From contig CM064502.1 in NCBI GenBank assembly GCA_032716605.1, forward strand, positions 59,046,421 to 59,110,420: a stretch of 64,000 nt of DNA. The letters run 5' to 3'. A model generated the notes under the pieces. The model saw only the letters and a program-made list of their open reading frames with translations. It searched no databases and was not told the origin of the DNA. Position numbers and translations under genes: made by a program. The DNA comes from Paralithodes platypus. Lineage: Eukaryota; Arthropoda; Malacostraca; Decapoda; Lithodidae. Within the stretch, counting starts at the first letter, position 1. Each line of letters starts with the position of its first letter. Positions 21,031 through 32,508 of this stretch are shown piece after piece.

Positions 21031-22444
21031 GTTAAAGCCCGAATCGGCTTGACTTTAACCCAGTTGTTCACTTCCTCAAGCCTGTGGAGGAGCAGGGTTG
21101 AGTTGCCTTGATATTGGACACCGTTTTATGGCATTTGGGTGTGAAATACGACACCATTTCCAGTCTATCGGAGATATTGATGGTAATAGAAAATGCGGCT
21201 CATGTTTGATTACTTGTGTGTGTATGTACAGTATATTGCCACTCTTTGAAAATAAAGAACACTCCGTTCTTAACATTAATCCTCCATTACAATTTTACAA
21301 ACCCCAATGCACTAGAGTCTAGAATAAACTAATGAAACCATATGATCCTCCCAAAGCCATTTTATGTTCATGTTAATAAACCTAATTTGCATTTATTATA
21401 GCTTCCCCTTAAAAGAAAAAAGGAAGCGTCACCTATTGAATTAAGGGTATTTTTGTGTCACCTAGACTTATCAATAGAAATAATACATATTTACATATTT
21501 ACCTACCGGTATATAGAAATAATAATTCACAATCAAAATAAACAAGATATAATTTTGTGTCTTGGTTATAACTATTATTATACTTGCATACAATCATAAT
21601 TTCTGACATATACGATTTGTTCTTGTCTTTAAATTCCGAATGGATGACATTTCTACACCATATAATCCAAAGTCAAGTCCATGGATTGCAAATGTAATCC
21701 GTGGAAATTTTGCGGGGGCTGACCATCTATTTCGGATGTTCTCTCAAAAATGTACAGTCGCGCAAATAAGGCATGTCTCATCTATCATTACGTTTGGCTC
21801 GCTCTATGCTGTATTAATGTCTGTGGTGGGTAAGTGTAGGAACATGTTTGTATATCTCACTCGATATGAAGAAATAAAGCTTAGATATTGCCGATACCTA
21901 TTATTGATCAAAAGATACTTGGTGCCGAGCCATGACTTATTAGCGGGAATGTACAGTCGCACTAATAAGTGATGTTCCGGCACCCATTATGTTTTGATCA
22001 ATAATTGGTATCAGCAATATTTACATATTTTTTCTTATTTTTGCTTGAGATATACAACCCTAGCTATATGTTCCTACACTTACCCACCCTATATAACATC
22101 GGACAGACATTAATACAGCATAGAGCAAGCCAAACGTAATGACAGCTGGGACATGACTTATTAGCGCGACTGTACAGTTGGCCACCACGTACGGTGTCAA
22201 ACCAGAGTAATTTTGTTGGAAGATTTGAATGAATATGAGAAGGAACACAAGACACAAGAAAATAAGAAAATGGGAGTCTGCAGAAAGCCGATTGGCCCAA
22301 ACAAGGCAGATCCCTCTCATACCCAACCCTAATTATAAGGCCTTATAAAGCCCAGCTAACTAACACCATTAGGACTGACCTCACCGAAACGATCAGAGGT
22401 CAGAAAACGGGGGTCTACAATCAGAAAACGGGGGTCTACAATTG

Positions 22445-22675
22445 ACCACTTGCGAGTTTCAGGCTATAAGGAAGTTAAAGCATTATAAATCGATATTTAG
22501 CAATATTACCAGCTAAAATACAGTAGCAGTACATTTATATATATTCATAAAACCCAAGTCATCATACTTTTTATCCATCAACAACCTACATTATTATTGC
22601 ATTTCGGGTTAATAGCGATGTTTAAGGCTCCAACTTCCTTATATAGCCTGAAACTTGCAAGTGGTCCAATTATCA
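22445..22675. mobile_element. Foldback MITE with CACTTGCGAGTTTCAGG ends
   Basis: The left end is CCACTTGCGAGTTTCAGGCT and the right end is its inverse, with ATCGATATTTAGCA next in. Other copies lie at 26,363-26,590, 26,591-26,824 and 29,323-29,515. Confidence 0.7.
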
Positions 22676-22860
22676 TGAAATTGCGTTGTTTTGTCCAGTT
22701 TATCACTTCCAAAGACAATATGAGAAAGGATACCAGAAAATTAACATGAAATAGCATTGTTTTGTCCATTTTATCACTTCCAAAGACAATATGAGAAGGA
22801 ATACCAGAAAATTAACATGTTGCGGCCCATTTTATCACTTCCAAAGACAATATGAGTAAA
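22676..22860. repeat. 65-bp tandem repeat, three copies
   Basis: The unit contains TTATCACTTCCAAAGACAAT and ATGAGAA(A/G)G. It is the same unit as the larger array at 24,575-25,080. Confidence 0.85.
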
Positions 22861-23189
22861 CCACTGCATAAGCTACACGTAGTTCAATCATGCACAATAT
22901 ACAGTATGTCCATGTATAAAGCCGCTGTCACACGAGCCCTATTTCGAGCAATTTTTACAGGCAATTATCGTCTGGAAGCATAAAAGATTACACATTATCA
23001 GAATTCAACTTCATAGTATAATCTATCTCAGGCTAGTTACCCATACCAGTGCGAAAAAGTCCCCAAAAAGTACAAGAAAAAACTTGCTCATGGAAAATTG
23101 ACGGAAAAAGCACTCGTGTGACAGCAGCTTATGATCAGGGAAAGGAACATAATGTATGTGGCCAACTGTACATTTGGCCACGGTGATAT

Positions 23190-23335
23190 CAGTTTTGACA
23201 TTTTTAAGACATTCGTTCCACTAGTTTGGTGATTTTAAGACCTTTTTCCCCATTTCTTTGTCAGTATTAAGACTTTCCGTGCCAATTAGCTGTCGATTTT
23301 TTCCTGGCGAGTGATAGCGAGCCTGTATTTGATTA
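23190..23335 (+). repeat. GGGG-type MITE, central fragment
   Basis: It contains CACTAGTTTGGTGATTTTAA, CCCCATTTCTTTGTCA and TCCTGGCGAGTGATAGCGAG. Both termini are missing. Confidence 0.5.
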
Positions 23336-23974
23336 ATAAAGGGGATATGAAAGATGTACTGAAGCTCAGTGATAGCAAGAGAACTCGAACAAATTGTTTC
23401 AAATTGGATACATTTTGTTTCAGGAAAGATATAAGCAAATACTGGTTTGAACATAAGAACATAAAACGGGAGTCTGCAGAGAGCCAATTGGCCCACACAC
23501 AGCAGATCCCTTTCACACCCAACCCATCTCGTCTATATGCCTATCCAATGTTATCTTGAAGCTCTCTATCGCTCTTGATCCCACTATAGTACTCCCTTTA
23601 AAAGAAAAGAAAACGTCACCTATTATATTTAGGATATTTTGTGTTACCTAGACTAATCAATAGAAATAAAACATATTTACATATTTACCTGTATAGAAAT
23701 AAAAATACACAATCTAAATATAAAATATATAATTCCGTGTCTTGGTCATAACTATTATACTTGCATAAAATCCTTATTTCTGATGTATACGAATGTGTGT
23801 TTGCTTTAAGTTTCGAATTGAATAAATAGTTTTTATTCAAATCATGAAACATAATAATTTATAAGCCATGGATTGTAGTTCAACTATAATCTGTGGAAAT
23901 TTTGAACGGGCTGATCATCTATTTCGGATGTTCTCCCAAAAATAAACAGTTGGCCACATAAGTTCTGTAATGAG

Positions 23975-24115
23975 TGTGTTGCTTTTATTTCGTAGATTTT
24001 ATTTTAGTAAGTGTTGTTTCCACATAGATACTAAAAAAAAAAAAAAAAAATTTGCCTTTATATTGTCTTTGTCCCAGTTTTGGTTTGTTTAGTTTGCAAG
24101 TTTTACATTCTAATA
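23975..24115 (-). repeat. Dispersed repeat family R1
   Basis: It carries AAGTGTTGTTTCCACATAG, TTTGGTTTGTTTAGTTTGCA and AGTTTTACATTCTAATA. Other copies are at 25,438-25,565 (same orientation) and at 53,190-53,320, 54,181-54,350 and 58,195-58,375 (opposite). The identity is unknown. Confidence 0.6.
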
Positions 24116-24210
24116 GTCAAGTCGGAGTAATTTTGTTGGAAGACTTGAATCAAGGATAGTCAATATTGTCTTTGATTGAATGAATATGAGAAGGAACACA
24201 AGAATATTAA

Positions 24211-24570
24211 GGGGACATGGGCCGGTTTTCTGGACCACTTTCTCCCTCATGTTTAGCCCCATTAGTTTTCAATGTTAAGATGTTTGCCTCAGTAGTTAGT
24301 CGATTTTAAGACCTTTCGCCCCATTTCTTCGTCAATATTTAGATCTTTCGTGCTATTTAGGTGTCGATTTTTTCCCTGGCGAACGATAGTGAGCCTGAAA
24401 TGTTGGCAGAACCGGCCTTCGGCCGGAATATTTGTCTACAAATATGTTCAAATTAATCTAGAAGGCGGATCTAATGGGTGTTTTTTTTTAAATTTGATGG
24501 AGGTCTATGGAGGAAACTAGAAAAATAATGAATACATGCAAAAATCGCCCAAAAAGTGAACCATTCCCCC
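24211..24570 (+). mobile_element. TTAA-flanked GGGG-type MITE, full-length
   Basis: The element is 360 bp between TTAA at 24,207-24,210 and 24,571-24,574, with ends GGGGACATGG and CCATTCCCCC. It includes GGCCTTCGGCCGG, a short hairpin. At least eight further partial or whole copies occur in the window. There is no ORF; TTAA duplication suggests a piggyBac-type mechanism. Confidence 0.75.
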
Positions 24571-24574
24571 TTAA

Positions 24575-25080
24575 CATGAAATAGCATTGTTTAGGCCATT
24601 TTATCACTTCCAAAGACAATATGAGAAGGAATACAAAAACATTATCATGAAATAGCCTTGTTTTGGCCAGGTTATCACTTCCAAAGACAATATGAGAAGG
24701 AATACAAAAACATTATCATGAAATAGCCTTGTTTTGGCCAGGTTATCACTTCCAAAGACAATATGAGAAGGAATACAAAAACATTATCATGAAATAGCCT
24801 TGTTTTGGCCAGGTTATCACTTCCAAAGACAATATGAGAAGGAATACAAAAACATTATCATGAAATAGCCTTGTTTTGGCCAGGTTATCACTTCCAAAGA
24901 CAATATGAGAAGGGATACCAGAAAATTAACATGAACTAGCATTTTGTAGGCCCATTTTAACACTTCCAAAGACAATATGAGAAGGGATACAAGAAAATGA
25001 TCCTGGAATAGCCTTGTTTTGGCCATGTTATCACTTCGAAAGACAATATGAGAAGGGATACAAGAAAATTATTATATTTA
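24575..25080. repeat. 65-bp tandem repeat, about seven copies
   Basis: Units read ATCACTTCCAAAGACAATAT then GAGAAGGAATACAAAAACAT. The central four copies are almost identical, suggesting recent unequal exchange or slippage. Sequence flanking the preceding MITE's right TTAA is the same unit, so the MITE inserted into the array. Confidence 0.9.
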
Positions 25081-25704
25081 GGTTATTTTGTCACCTAGAC
25101 TAATTAATAGAAATAATACATATTTACACATTTACCTGAATAGAAATAAAAATCCACACTCTAAATAAACAAAATATAATTCCGTGTCTTGGTCATAACT
25201 ATTATACTTGCATAAAATCATAATTTCTGATGTATTCGATTGTTTCTTTGCTTTAAGTTTCAATTGACTAAATGTATTTTATGCAGTACATGTAATTATA
25301 CAGGCTGATAATTATAAAGGCCATGGATTGTAGTTCATCTACAATCTGTGGAAAATTTGAAGGAGCTGACCGTCTATTTCGGACGTTCTCTCAAAACCGG
25401 TACAGTCACGAACCATAATACCTGTACCCCCGTTTAATAGTATTAATATATACCGGTAATACCTTTCCTAAGTGTTATTTCCACATTGCGATTTTGATTA
25501 GTTCTTTTGTCTTTGTTGTTTTGTCCTTGATTTGGTTTGTGTATTTTGCAATTTTACATTTTAATTTTAATTAGGAAGTGTATATGGAAGTCAGAGAGTT
25601 AATTGAGAAATTATTTACCCTTTCAAGATCCAATACGCATTTATGTTGTGTTTTCTGGCTATTATTAAACGATTTGGTTCAGATTAGGAAGGATATGGGC
25701 TTAT

Positions 25705-25870
25705 ATGGAAGTTGTGAACGGTGAACCCTAACCTTTATAACTCAAAAATGGCTAGAGCAAATGGGCTATAAATGTCCACCCCTATTCCCTAGCTGACCCT
25801 TCCCAAATGGTAGAAATATCAGCTCGATTACTCTAGTCGTTTGTGAGTTATAGAACAGGGTATAGCTGCG
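25705..25870. repeat. Foldback-MITE related fragment
   Basis: It has AACCTTTATAACTCAAAAATG, CTATTCCCTAGCTGACCCTT and CCCAAATGGTAGAAAT, the motifs of the repeats at 138-594. It ends in GTTATAGAACAGGG. Confidence 0.5.
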
Positions 25871-26362
25871 TATTCTTAGTTGCGTAAATTCGTTCATGTA
25901 TATTGCGTACTTATGGCTGAGTTATATTTACCACAGTCAAGGTTGAGGCGCACGAACAGTTTTCCCGACAAATATGTTCGCAATTATTATGATCCGACCT
26001 TTATATACAAGTTTATAAAGAATTCAGCCAACTAAAATAATGATCTACCCACAAACTAGCTTTCAGTACTATTGTAATTGAGACTATAAATGTTGCAAAG
26101 GAAAATATCCATCGAAAATCAACGGAAACGAAGCTCGTGTAACTCTGCCTTCAGACGGGTACTGGTGTGATTGCCAAGACTATATTTCCCGCCAAAAATG
26201 TTCCCGCGTCTTTGTCTCTCCCCTTGGTACACACATGACTGGGATTTAGGTCAATTGAGTACATAGACCAGGTACACTCACGGTAAAAAGTTGTGTCGTA
26301 CCTCGATAATTTAAACCCTAGAGTCAGGGTTAAGACGTCGGTGTCACACGAGCGTTTTTTCC

Positions 26363-26824
26363 GTCAATTGCCGGTTTGCAAGTTTCGTTCTATAAGGAAG
26401 TCGGAGCTGTAGACATCGATATTTAGCAGAATTGCCAGCTAAAATACGGTCGTAGTACATTTATATGTACACAAAACCAAATGCAACATACTTTTTATCC
26501 ATCAGAAACGTAGCCTACATTATTATTGCATTTCTATCTAATATCGATGTTCACGGCTCCAACTTCCATATAGCCTGAAACTCGCAAGTGGTCAATTGAC
26601 TACTTGCGAGTTTCAGGCTATAAGGAAGTTGGAGCCGTGAACATCGATATTAAAGATATAAGCAATATAAATGTGGGCTTCTGATGGATAAAAAGTAAGG
26701 TTAATTTGATTTTATGTATTTATATAATATGTATTATGACCGTAGTTTAGCTGATAATGCTGCTAAATATTGATGGCCACGGCTCCAACTTCCTTATAGA
26801 CCAAAACTCGCAAGTGGTCAATTT
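26363..26824. mobile_element. Two abutting foldback MITEs (CACTTGCGAG family)
   Basis: The first copy (26,363-26,590) meets the second (26,591-26,824) at GGTCAATTGACTAC. Around that junction about 50 bp on each side form a near-perfect palindrome (ACTTGCGAGTTTCAGGC, GGAAGTTGGAGCCGTGAACA, TCGATATT). Each copy also has its own inverted ends. Confidence 0.75.
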
Positions 26825-26887
26825 TCGATGAACAGGGGGCTAGGAATCCTCCTCCCCTTCTAAAATTTACCTACTAGTCGAGACAGA

Positions 26888-26888
<1 letters not shown>
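26825..26888 (+). mobile_element. Split SINE-like repeat, first part
   Basis: GGGGGCTAGGAATCCTCCTC through CTACTAGTCGAGACAGAG matches the inverted copy at 55,946-56,220. The homology resumes at about 27,685 (GGGGGCAAGGGAACGCG) and ends at 27,810 with CCCCCAGCTATAAGGTATGT, so about 800 bp of other sequence separates the halves. Confidence 0.55.
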
Positions 26889-26932
<44 letters not shown>

Positions 26933-26934
26933 TT
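26889..26934. repeat. (TAA)n microsatellite
   Basis: About 14 uninterrupted units at the left boundary of the sequence that splits the SINE-like repeat. Confidence 0.9.
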
Positions 26935-27158
26935 TATTCACTTAGCAGTTTACAATGATGGTACCACATAATATGTTACAAATATGACATGTACCAGCTT
27001 TGCATAATTCCAACTAAGGATAGCCCAATAAGGCCGTTAGGCGTATTTCCATTGGGGTCCTTGCGGGATTAAGTTAGCTGGGGAAAAGGGGGAGAATAAA
27101 ATATTTAAATTAATATGATTAGTAGATACTTTAGAGAAAGTATTTCTAGAGGGTTATT

Positions 27159-27596
27159 GTAATGCCCTCGAAAATATCCCACCGCTGTCACCAATGAAAT
27201 GCTGGGTGTGAAGGGAATTTTTCTGTCCTGCAAACTCCCCAGGCCCACTTAGGGTCAACCTTTCCTGGTGCCTGGTGCGGGGCTCGAACCTCTGAAGGGA
27301 GTTTAACCCTCCTAAAAACCCACAGGTTTTGAGATGCCTTGGGTGGGGTTTGAACCCTGGTTGGTTAGTGACCATGGCCATCACAGGTCAACCAGGCCCG
27401 CGCGCTAACCCACTACTACCACGGACTTACAAAAGTATAGTAACCTTAGTCCGATTTGTAAGAACCAGGTGATAGTCTCGTGGTGATTCATGTGATGAGT
27501 TTATTGGACTTCCCATCAACGACTATTTTACACTATACCTGACGTCAACTCGGGTAGTACATTATTGGGGTTGCGGGATATTTTCGAGGGCATTAC
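27159..27596. mobile_element. MITE with 22-bp inverted ends (GTAATGCCCTCG)
   Basis: The left end is GTAATGCCCTCGAAAATATC(CC) and the right end is its exact inverse complement at 27,575-27,596. The interior contains GTGATAGT...CGTGGTGATTCA blocks also seen at 7,690-8,058. There is no ORF of note. Confidence 0.75.
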
Positions 27597-27684
27597 AGTT
27601 ATATTAAGATACTTTAGCACCAAGCTTATGTCTACTACTAAATACGACATAAGAGATAGGCAAAACAAACTGAAATTATTACTG

Positions 27685-27815
27685 AAAGTAGGGGGCAAGG
27701 GAACGCGAAAGTGTTCCCGGATCCTGGGAATTGGAACTTTGAATGTTGTTTCTGTTCGGGCTCTGTCTCGAGTCGGTCACCCCCAGCTATAAGGTATGTG
27801 CCTGAGTATAATTAC
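27685..27815 (+). mobile_element. Split SINE-like repeat, second part
   Basis: It continues the repeat that stops at 26,888: GGGAACGCGAAAGTGTTCCC, TTCTGTTCGGGCTCTGTCTC and GTATGTGCCTGAGTATA. Related 3' ends occur inverted at 46,385-46,437, 55,940-56,000 and 57,003-57,075. Confidence 0.6.
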
Positions 27816-29320
27816 AGTATATACATAGGCCTACATAGTTTACATACATACAATTTTGTTTTTGTTTTTTCGTTTTTTCGTACAACTTGTTGGTAGCCTA
27901 TTTTCGCATTGGAATCGACGACTAGACTCAATTTATATGATCTTAAGAAACTGGAATAATCCATAACTTTATATCGGAAGATGCCTGAAAAAAAATGCCG
28001 GAAAATGTGCTCGTGTAATACCGGCTTTACCCTATCAAAACACAAAGGACCGCTAGATCCGTTCTCAAAAGTCGCTACTTGCTAGAAGGCCGCGTTATAG
28101 ATGGTAAATATAGGCCTATAGGCTACGGAAAATCGCTTAAGCCTATAATAATGCCACATTCCCTAGAATATCACTCAAAATGGCTCAAATCTCCAGAGTA
28201 TCGTTAGAATTTAGGTCGCTAGATTAATTTTTGCTACTAGATCGAAGCAAATGCCTCTAGATCTAACTTTAGAAAGAACTTGAGGGAGCTTAGTTTTTGT
28301 GGTAGGCCTAAAATACAAAACTTGAAGCACCCTTACCTCACGGTGAGAAAATTCCTGTGTAGACGCGGCAATAGAAAAATATCTGCAGGGCTAGGCTTAA
28401 AGTCTAGGCTATGTTACCGTTTCTTTTCAACTGACGGTAGGCTAATAATGCCGCTAATTTGCAAAGTTCCTAGCAAGATTTGTTGTTATTTTGAAGATTG
28501 TGTAGTGAAATATGGTGCTAATTATATAAACTTGGTCTTCATATGATGCTGAAACATAGTGGTTTCATATTATTCCATTAAGTATCGAGAAATTAACTGC
28601 TGAGGGATTCAATTTACCGTCAGATGAAATTAATCCGAGCATAGGCCTAGTTCCCCATTCAAGCGCCGCCAGCACTCCAGAACAACCTCAACTTGACACC
28701 ACAACCAACCCAACCTACCTCTGCAGTGACGCCCACGACAACCACCAACCTCTGCTGAATCAATTCACCCACCACAGGAACACTGAACACACAAAATAAG
28801 TCGGAAACTCCCTACAACTTGCACGAAAGGTCTTTTCGCTACTGCCGCAGTGCCGAGTGCCGACTTGACTTCTTCTTCTTCTTCTATAGAACCTGCTCGT
28901 GGACCCGCCGTTGCTGCAAGCTACAGTCAGATCCACAAGGCTGACCTATGTATCGGTACTGGCTCAGAAAATGTTAGTAAGAGGGGAAGTATAGAGTAGA
29001 AGGATAGTACTAGGGACAGTGTTTTGGACCTACCCATACCTAAATAATAATACTGATATTGACTTACCTTTGATTGTTTGAAATAGGCCTATAATGCGCA
29101 GGATTGAATTTCGAGTGAAGTATCTTATGCAGTGGGTAACTCATCTGACTATACTGATAATTAAAAGAAACCACACTCGAATATCTCTCTCTCTCTCTCT
29201 CTCTCTCATACTAATTTGACTTTCACACATAAGATCACGACGAGGAACAGAACTTAAGTGGGCAATGTACTTGTAAAGGGTAAAATAAGTATAGACACAT
29301 AGCCTACAGTAGGCTACCTC
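27816..29320. other. No recognised gene
   Basis: Several short frames (for example 28,280-28,546) show no family motif and no convincing splice context. A (CT)n run is at about 29,190-29,207. A C/A-rich stretch at 28,650-28,800 is unexplained. Confidence 0.5.
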
Positions 29321-29322
29321 AC

Positions 29323-29515
29323 CACTTGCGAGTTTCGTTCTATAAGGAAGTTGGAGTTCTAGATATCGATATTTAGCAGAATTACCTGATAAATAAAACG
29401 GTTATAATACATTTATAAATACATAAAACCTATATTATTATAATTGTATTTCTGTTTAATATCGATTTTTACAGTTCCAACTGCCTTATAGCCTGAAAAC
29501 TCCCAAGTGGTCAAT
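29323..29515. mobile_element. Foldback MITE (CACTTGCGAG family)
   Basis: The left end CCACTTGCGAGTTTCGTTCT and its inverted right end bracket ATATCGATATTTAGCAGAAT. It is a diverged copy of the elements at 26.4-26.8 kb. Confidence 0.65.
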
Positions 29516-29649
29516 TACCTTTTTCATACATTATTTGTGTAAATTATTTTGATAGAATAGCAGATGAATTATATAGTAGTTTACTCTATTGAAACTAAAG
29601 TAGGTGTTCTATTGCTCAATATTAATGATTCGTACTTAGCTATAGCCTA

Positions 29650-29657
29650 TATATACA

Positions 29658-29709
<52 letters not shown>

Positions 29710-29730
29710 AGAGAGAGAGAGAGAGAGAGA
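29650..29730. repeat. (TA)n and (GA)n microsatellite
   Basis: About 30 TA units followed by about 11 GA units. Confidence 0.95.
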
Positions 29731-30690
29731 ATTATAACGTTATAGTTATTAGATATGAATCAAAGTATTTTTGTATCGATGTGACTGAGGGAGACAAAAG
29801 GCAGAACTGCCTGTAGTGAGTGCCACCCCATAATTGAAAGTGATAGAGCCAAAATCAAGGGACATTCGAGCCAAAATACTCTGTAGAATTGACTTATTCG
29901 AGTGTAATCCTTATGTATTTTTGAATCTGGAATAAAGTATTTTTATTTATATCATTATAGGGCCTATATAGAGTAGAACAATATTGCCAGTTTAGGAATT
30001 TAGGCCAAGTAAAAATAGAAAAGAAAATAGACTTAATAATAGATAACCATTGACGAGTACAACATGACCTTCTCTGTACCGCCCTGCTCCTAGCTCTGTT
30101 AAAGGTCACGAAGTATAGATTTAAAGAGCCCGCCACAAATCGAACCAATCAGGAGGCGATTTTCTTGAGTCGTGTTCCTACGCTGACCAATCACAGGCGG
30201 CCATATAATCAAAACATTGCTAAACTCACCAATACCAGACAGTTTTCTAAAACTATTAAAATGCACCATATAACCATAACTAAACCATGGGTAATATTAA
30301 TAGCGTACTAAATAAAAGGGGAAATTACCAAAAAGGTTGTTTTAATCACAGTCGGCCATAAAATCAAAACATTGCTAAATTATAAAATGCTCAAAATACC
30401 CCATATATCGATTAATAAACCATGGATAATATAAATGACGTACGTAATCAATATATAAATTACCAAAAGGGTTATTTATAAGGGTTAAAGGGAGGAATTA
30501 ATGCAATAAATAAGGAAGGTAATATATTATTGGAACTTTGCTTACCAACAAATAGTCGTCAGCTGGATATTTAGGAAGAAGGTTCAGACGGGAGTGGCTG
30601 TTTATTTTCGGGTCGTTTCGCACCATTTTCGAGTGGATTATCTAGTGCTAAGTCACAACCATCGCTCCAAGGTGTGTTTTGGGATATAGT
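29731..30690. other. No recognised gene; LINE-tail fragment and CCAAT-like motifs
   Basis: About 29,780-29,885 is an inverted copy of the LINE 3' region at 16,540-16,625. Two CCAATCA motifs at about 30,142 and 30,186 lie in GC-richer sequence, but I see no associated exon. TAAATTAC-type short direct repeats lie at 30,220-30,480. Confidence 0.4.
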
Positions 30691-30694
30691 TGGA

Positions 30695-31100
30695 GGGGAT
30701 GGTTCACTTTTTGGTCGATTTTTTCATTTAACCTATTCTTTATATTTTTAGTTTCCTCCCTAGACCCCCATCAAGCTTGAAAAAATATCCCATTAGATCC
30801 CCCTTCAAGATAAATTTGTACATTTTTCGGTAGAAAAATGTACCGGCCAAAGGCCGATTTCCCTTAAAATTGACTCGCTATCGCTCGCCAGGAATTTCAG
30901 GAAAAAATTGACACCTAGGTGACTTAGGCCTAACCTAAATAGCACGAAAGGTCGTAATATTGACAAGGAAATGGGGTGGAAGGTCTTAAAATCGCCAAAC
31001 TAATGGGCCGAAAGTCTTAAAATCTCAAAACAAATGGGACTTAGCCTAGGCTAGCCTAATATGAGGGAGAAAGGGGACCAGAAAACTTACCCATCTCCCC
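30695..31100 (-). mobile_element. GGGG-type MITE, nearly full-length
   Basis: The ends are AGGGGATGGTTCAC on the left and CCCATCTCCCC followed by TTAA on the right. It carries a GGCCAAAGGCC hairpin and TCGCTATCGCTCGCCAGG. The left TTAA is mutated. Confidence 0.65.
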
Positions 31101-31249
31101 TTAACCTGATGATGTGTATGCTATTAATAACTTTGGGTTCATTATTATGCTATGTAGGCCTAGGCTATTTAGAGTTTCAACCGTGTTATTAGTATTTTTA
31201 TTATTACACTTAGCCTAGCCTACACTCACTTTGTTACACTTTGTTGTAT

Positions 31250-31512
31250 TCCGTCCGTTAGTGACACAGTTGAGCTGGGGCTCCACTGGCACTGCGACCA
31301 GGCAGCTCCCTTTCTTCCACTCTCCATTCCAGAAGTCGGTTGGAGTTGGCACTGGGGTATCCTGGTGTTGGTGGCCGGTCCGGTATTTTGGCCAGCCACA
31401 TGTCCAAGTGTTTCTTGAAGGTGTCTGGAGACACTCTTTCTCTTAACTGATAACTCTTTAGAGGTAACGGAGTTAGGCTACCCTTTCCAAGTTTGTGAAA
31501 ATGTTTTGGCAA
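31250..31512 (-). mobile_element. LINE ORF2 C-terminal fragment
   Basis: The minus frame reads LRERVSPDTFKKHLDMWLAK then IPDRPPTPGY, matching the C-terminal tail of CR1/L2-type ORF2 proteins (F-K-x-x-L-D-x-x-L-x-x-I-P-D-x-P). The frame is open for 84 codons but the rest of the LINE is missing. Confidence 0.6.
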
Positions 31513-31845
31513 GGCTAGGCCTATTGTATTTTAACCTGTAGCCCTTAGGCCTAGGCTACTGGCTTAGGGCTAGGGGCCAGGCCCTAGACGACTACAAGGC
31601 TTTAAAGCTACAACTTCTACGGTAATTATAGAGAAAAGGCGGTAAACATTTAAGAGACCCCCCCCCCCCCGGACAGCCTTTTTTACTAGCCTAGTTAATT
31701 TTAGTGTTTTTTAAAGTTTTATTTGATATAGGCCTACAGTGTTGTTTAATACCGAGGACCGTCGCATTTTAGTATTTTCAACATTAGCATGATTAGCCTA
31801 ACCTAACTTAACCGAAAACTAACCGACGGTCTAAACCCAGCTCAC

Positions 31846-31975
31846 GTTCCCTGTTTATGGGTGCGCAACGGTCTAAACCCAGCTCACGTTCCCTGTTTAT
31901 GGGTACGCGACGGTCTAAACCCAGCTCACGTTCCCTGTTTATCGGTGAACAATCCAACAGTTTCTCGTATTTCAC
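31846..31975. repeat. Tandem repeat, unit of about 46 bp, three copies
   Basis: The unit is CGGTCTAAACCCAGCTCACG then TTCCCTGTTTATGGGTGCGC. Copies differ by only a few bases. Confidence 0.9.
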
Positions 31976-32439
31976 TTAAGCCTAGCCTATAGTGAATTTG
32001 CGACGGTAATTACATGTACACCAACATAGTATCGTCCATGAAACTTCTAGGTAAAATTCTAGTTTCACGTACACAGCGACAAAAGGGAGGCGCCGTTGTA
32101 AAGGCATAGCTTCCCAACCAACTATGAAGATCAGGGAAATTGCTGGGTAAAAGACGTAATATAATGATAATAAACTACATTAACGACATTAGCCTAACCT
32201 AACAACCTTACCTAACCTAACCTAGTATTATGTAATAGCTATGGTGCCGCATATGGGGAGATTTTTTTTTTTTTTTTACAGTAGGTATAATTCCTTATAG
32301 GCCTAATGCATTTCCGCCGCTTTGGACATATATAGGAATTAAGTATGGTATATGACAACTCTAAAGTAGCCATAGAAATTTATGAGTATGCTGTGAAAGC
32401 GAAACTAGAATTAAACCAACTTCTAGAACACTGGGGTGT

Positions 32440-32478
<39 letters not shown>

Positions 32479-32508
32479 CATGTTAGGGGTCTAGTGAGGA
32501 AACTAAAC

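Larger units (their letters stand above)
21415..25410. repeat. Triplicated segment of about 350 bp with intervening repeats
   Basis: Three direct copies (about 21,415-21,770; 23,595-23,950; 25,065-25,410) share CCTAGACT(T/A)ATCAATAGAA, TGTCTTGGTTATAACTATTA and CCATGGATTG...GGAAATTTTG...CTATTTCGGATGTTCTC. The spacing of about 2.2 and 1.5 kb reflects other insertions. ORFs in it are short and not conserved between copies. The identity is unknown. Confidence 0.75.

Noticed and set aside
21640..21972. 110-codon frame in the triplicated segment
   Set aside because: The frame is broken in the other two copies (23.9 and 25.4 kb) and has no family resemblance.
28280..28546. 88-codon plus-strand frame
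   Set aside because: No recognisable motif, no splice partner, no repeat in the window; compatible with chance.
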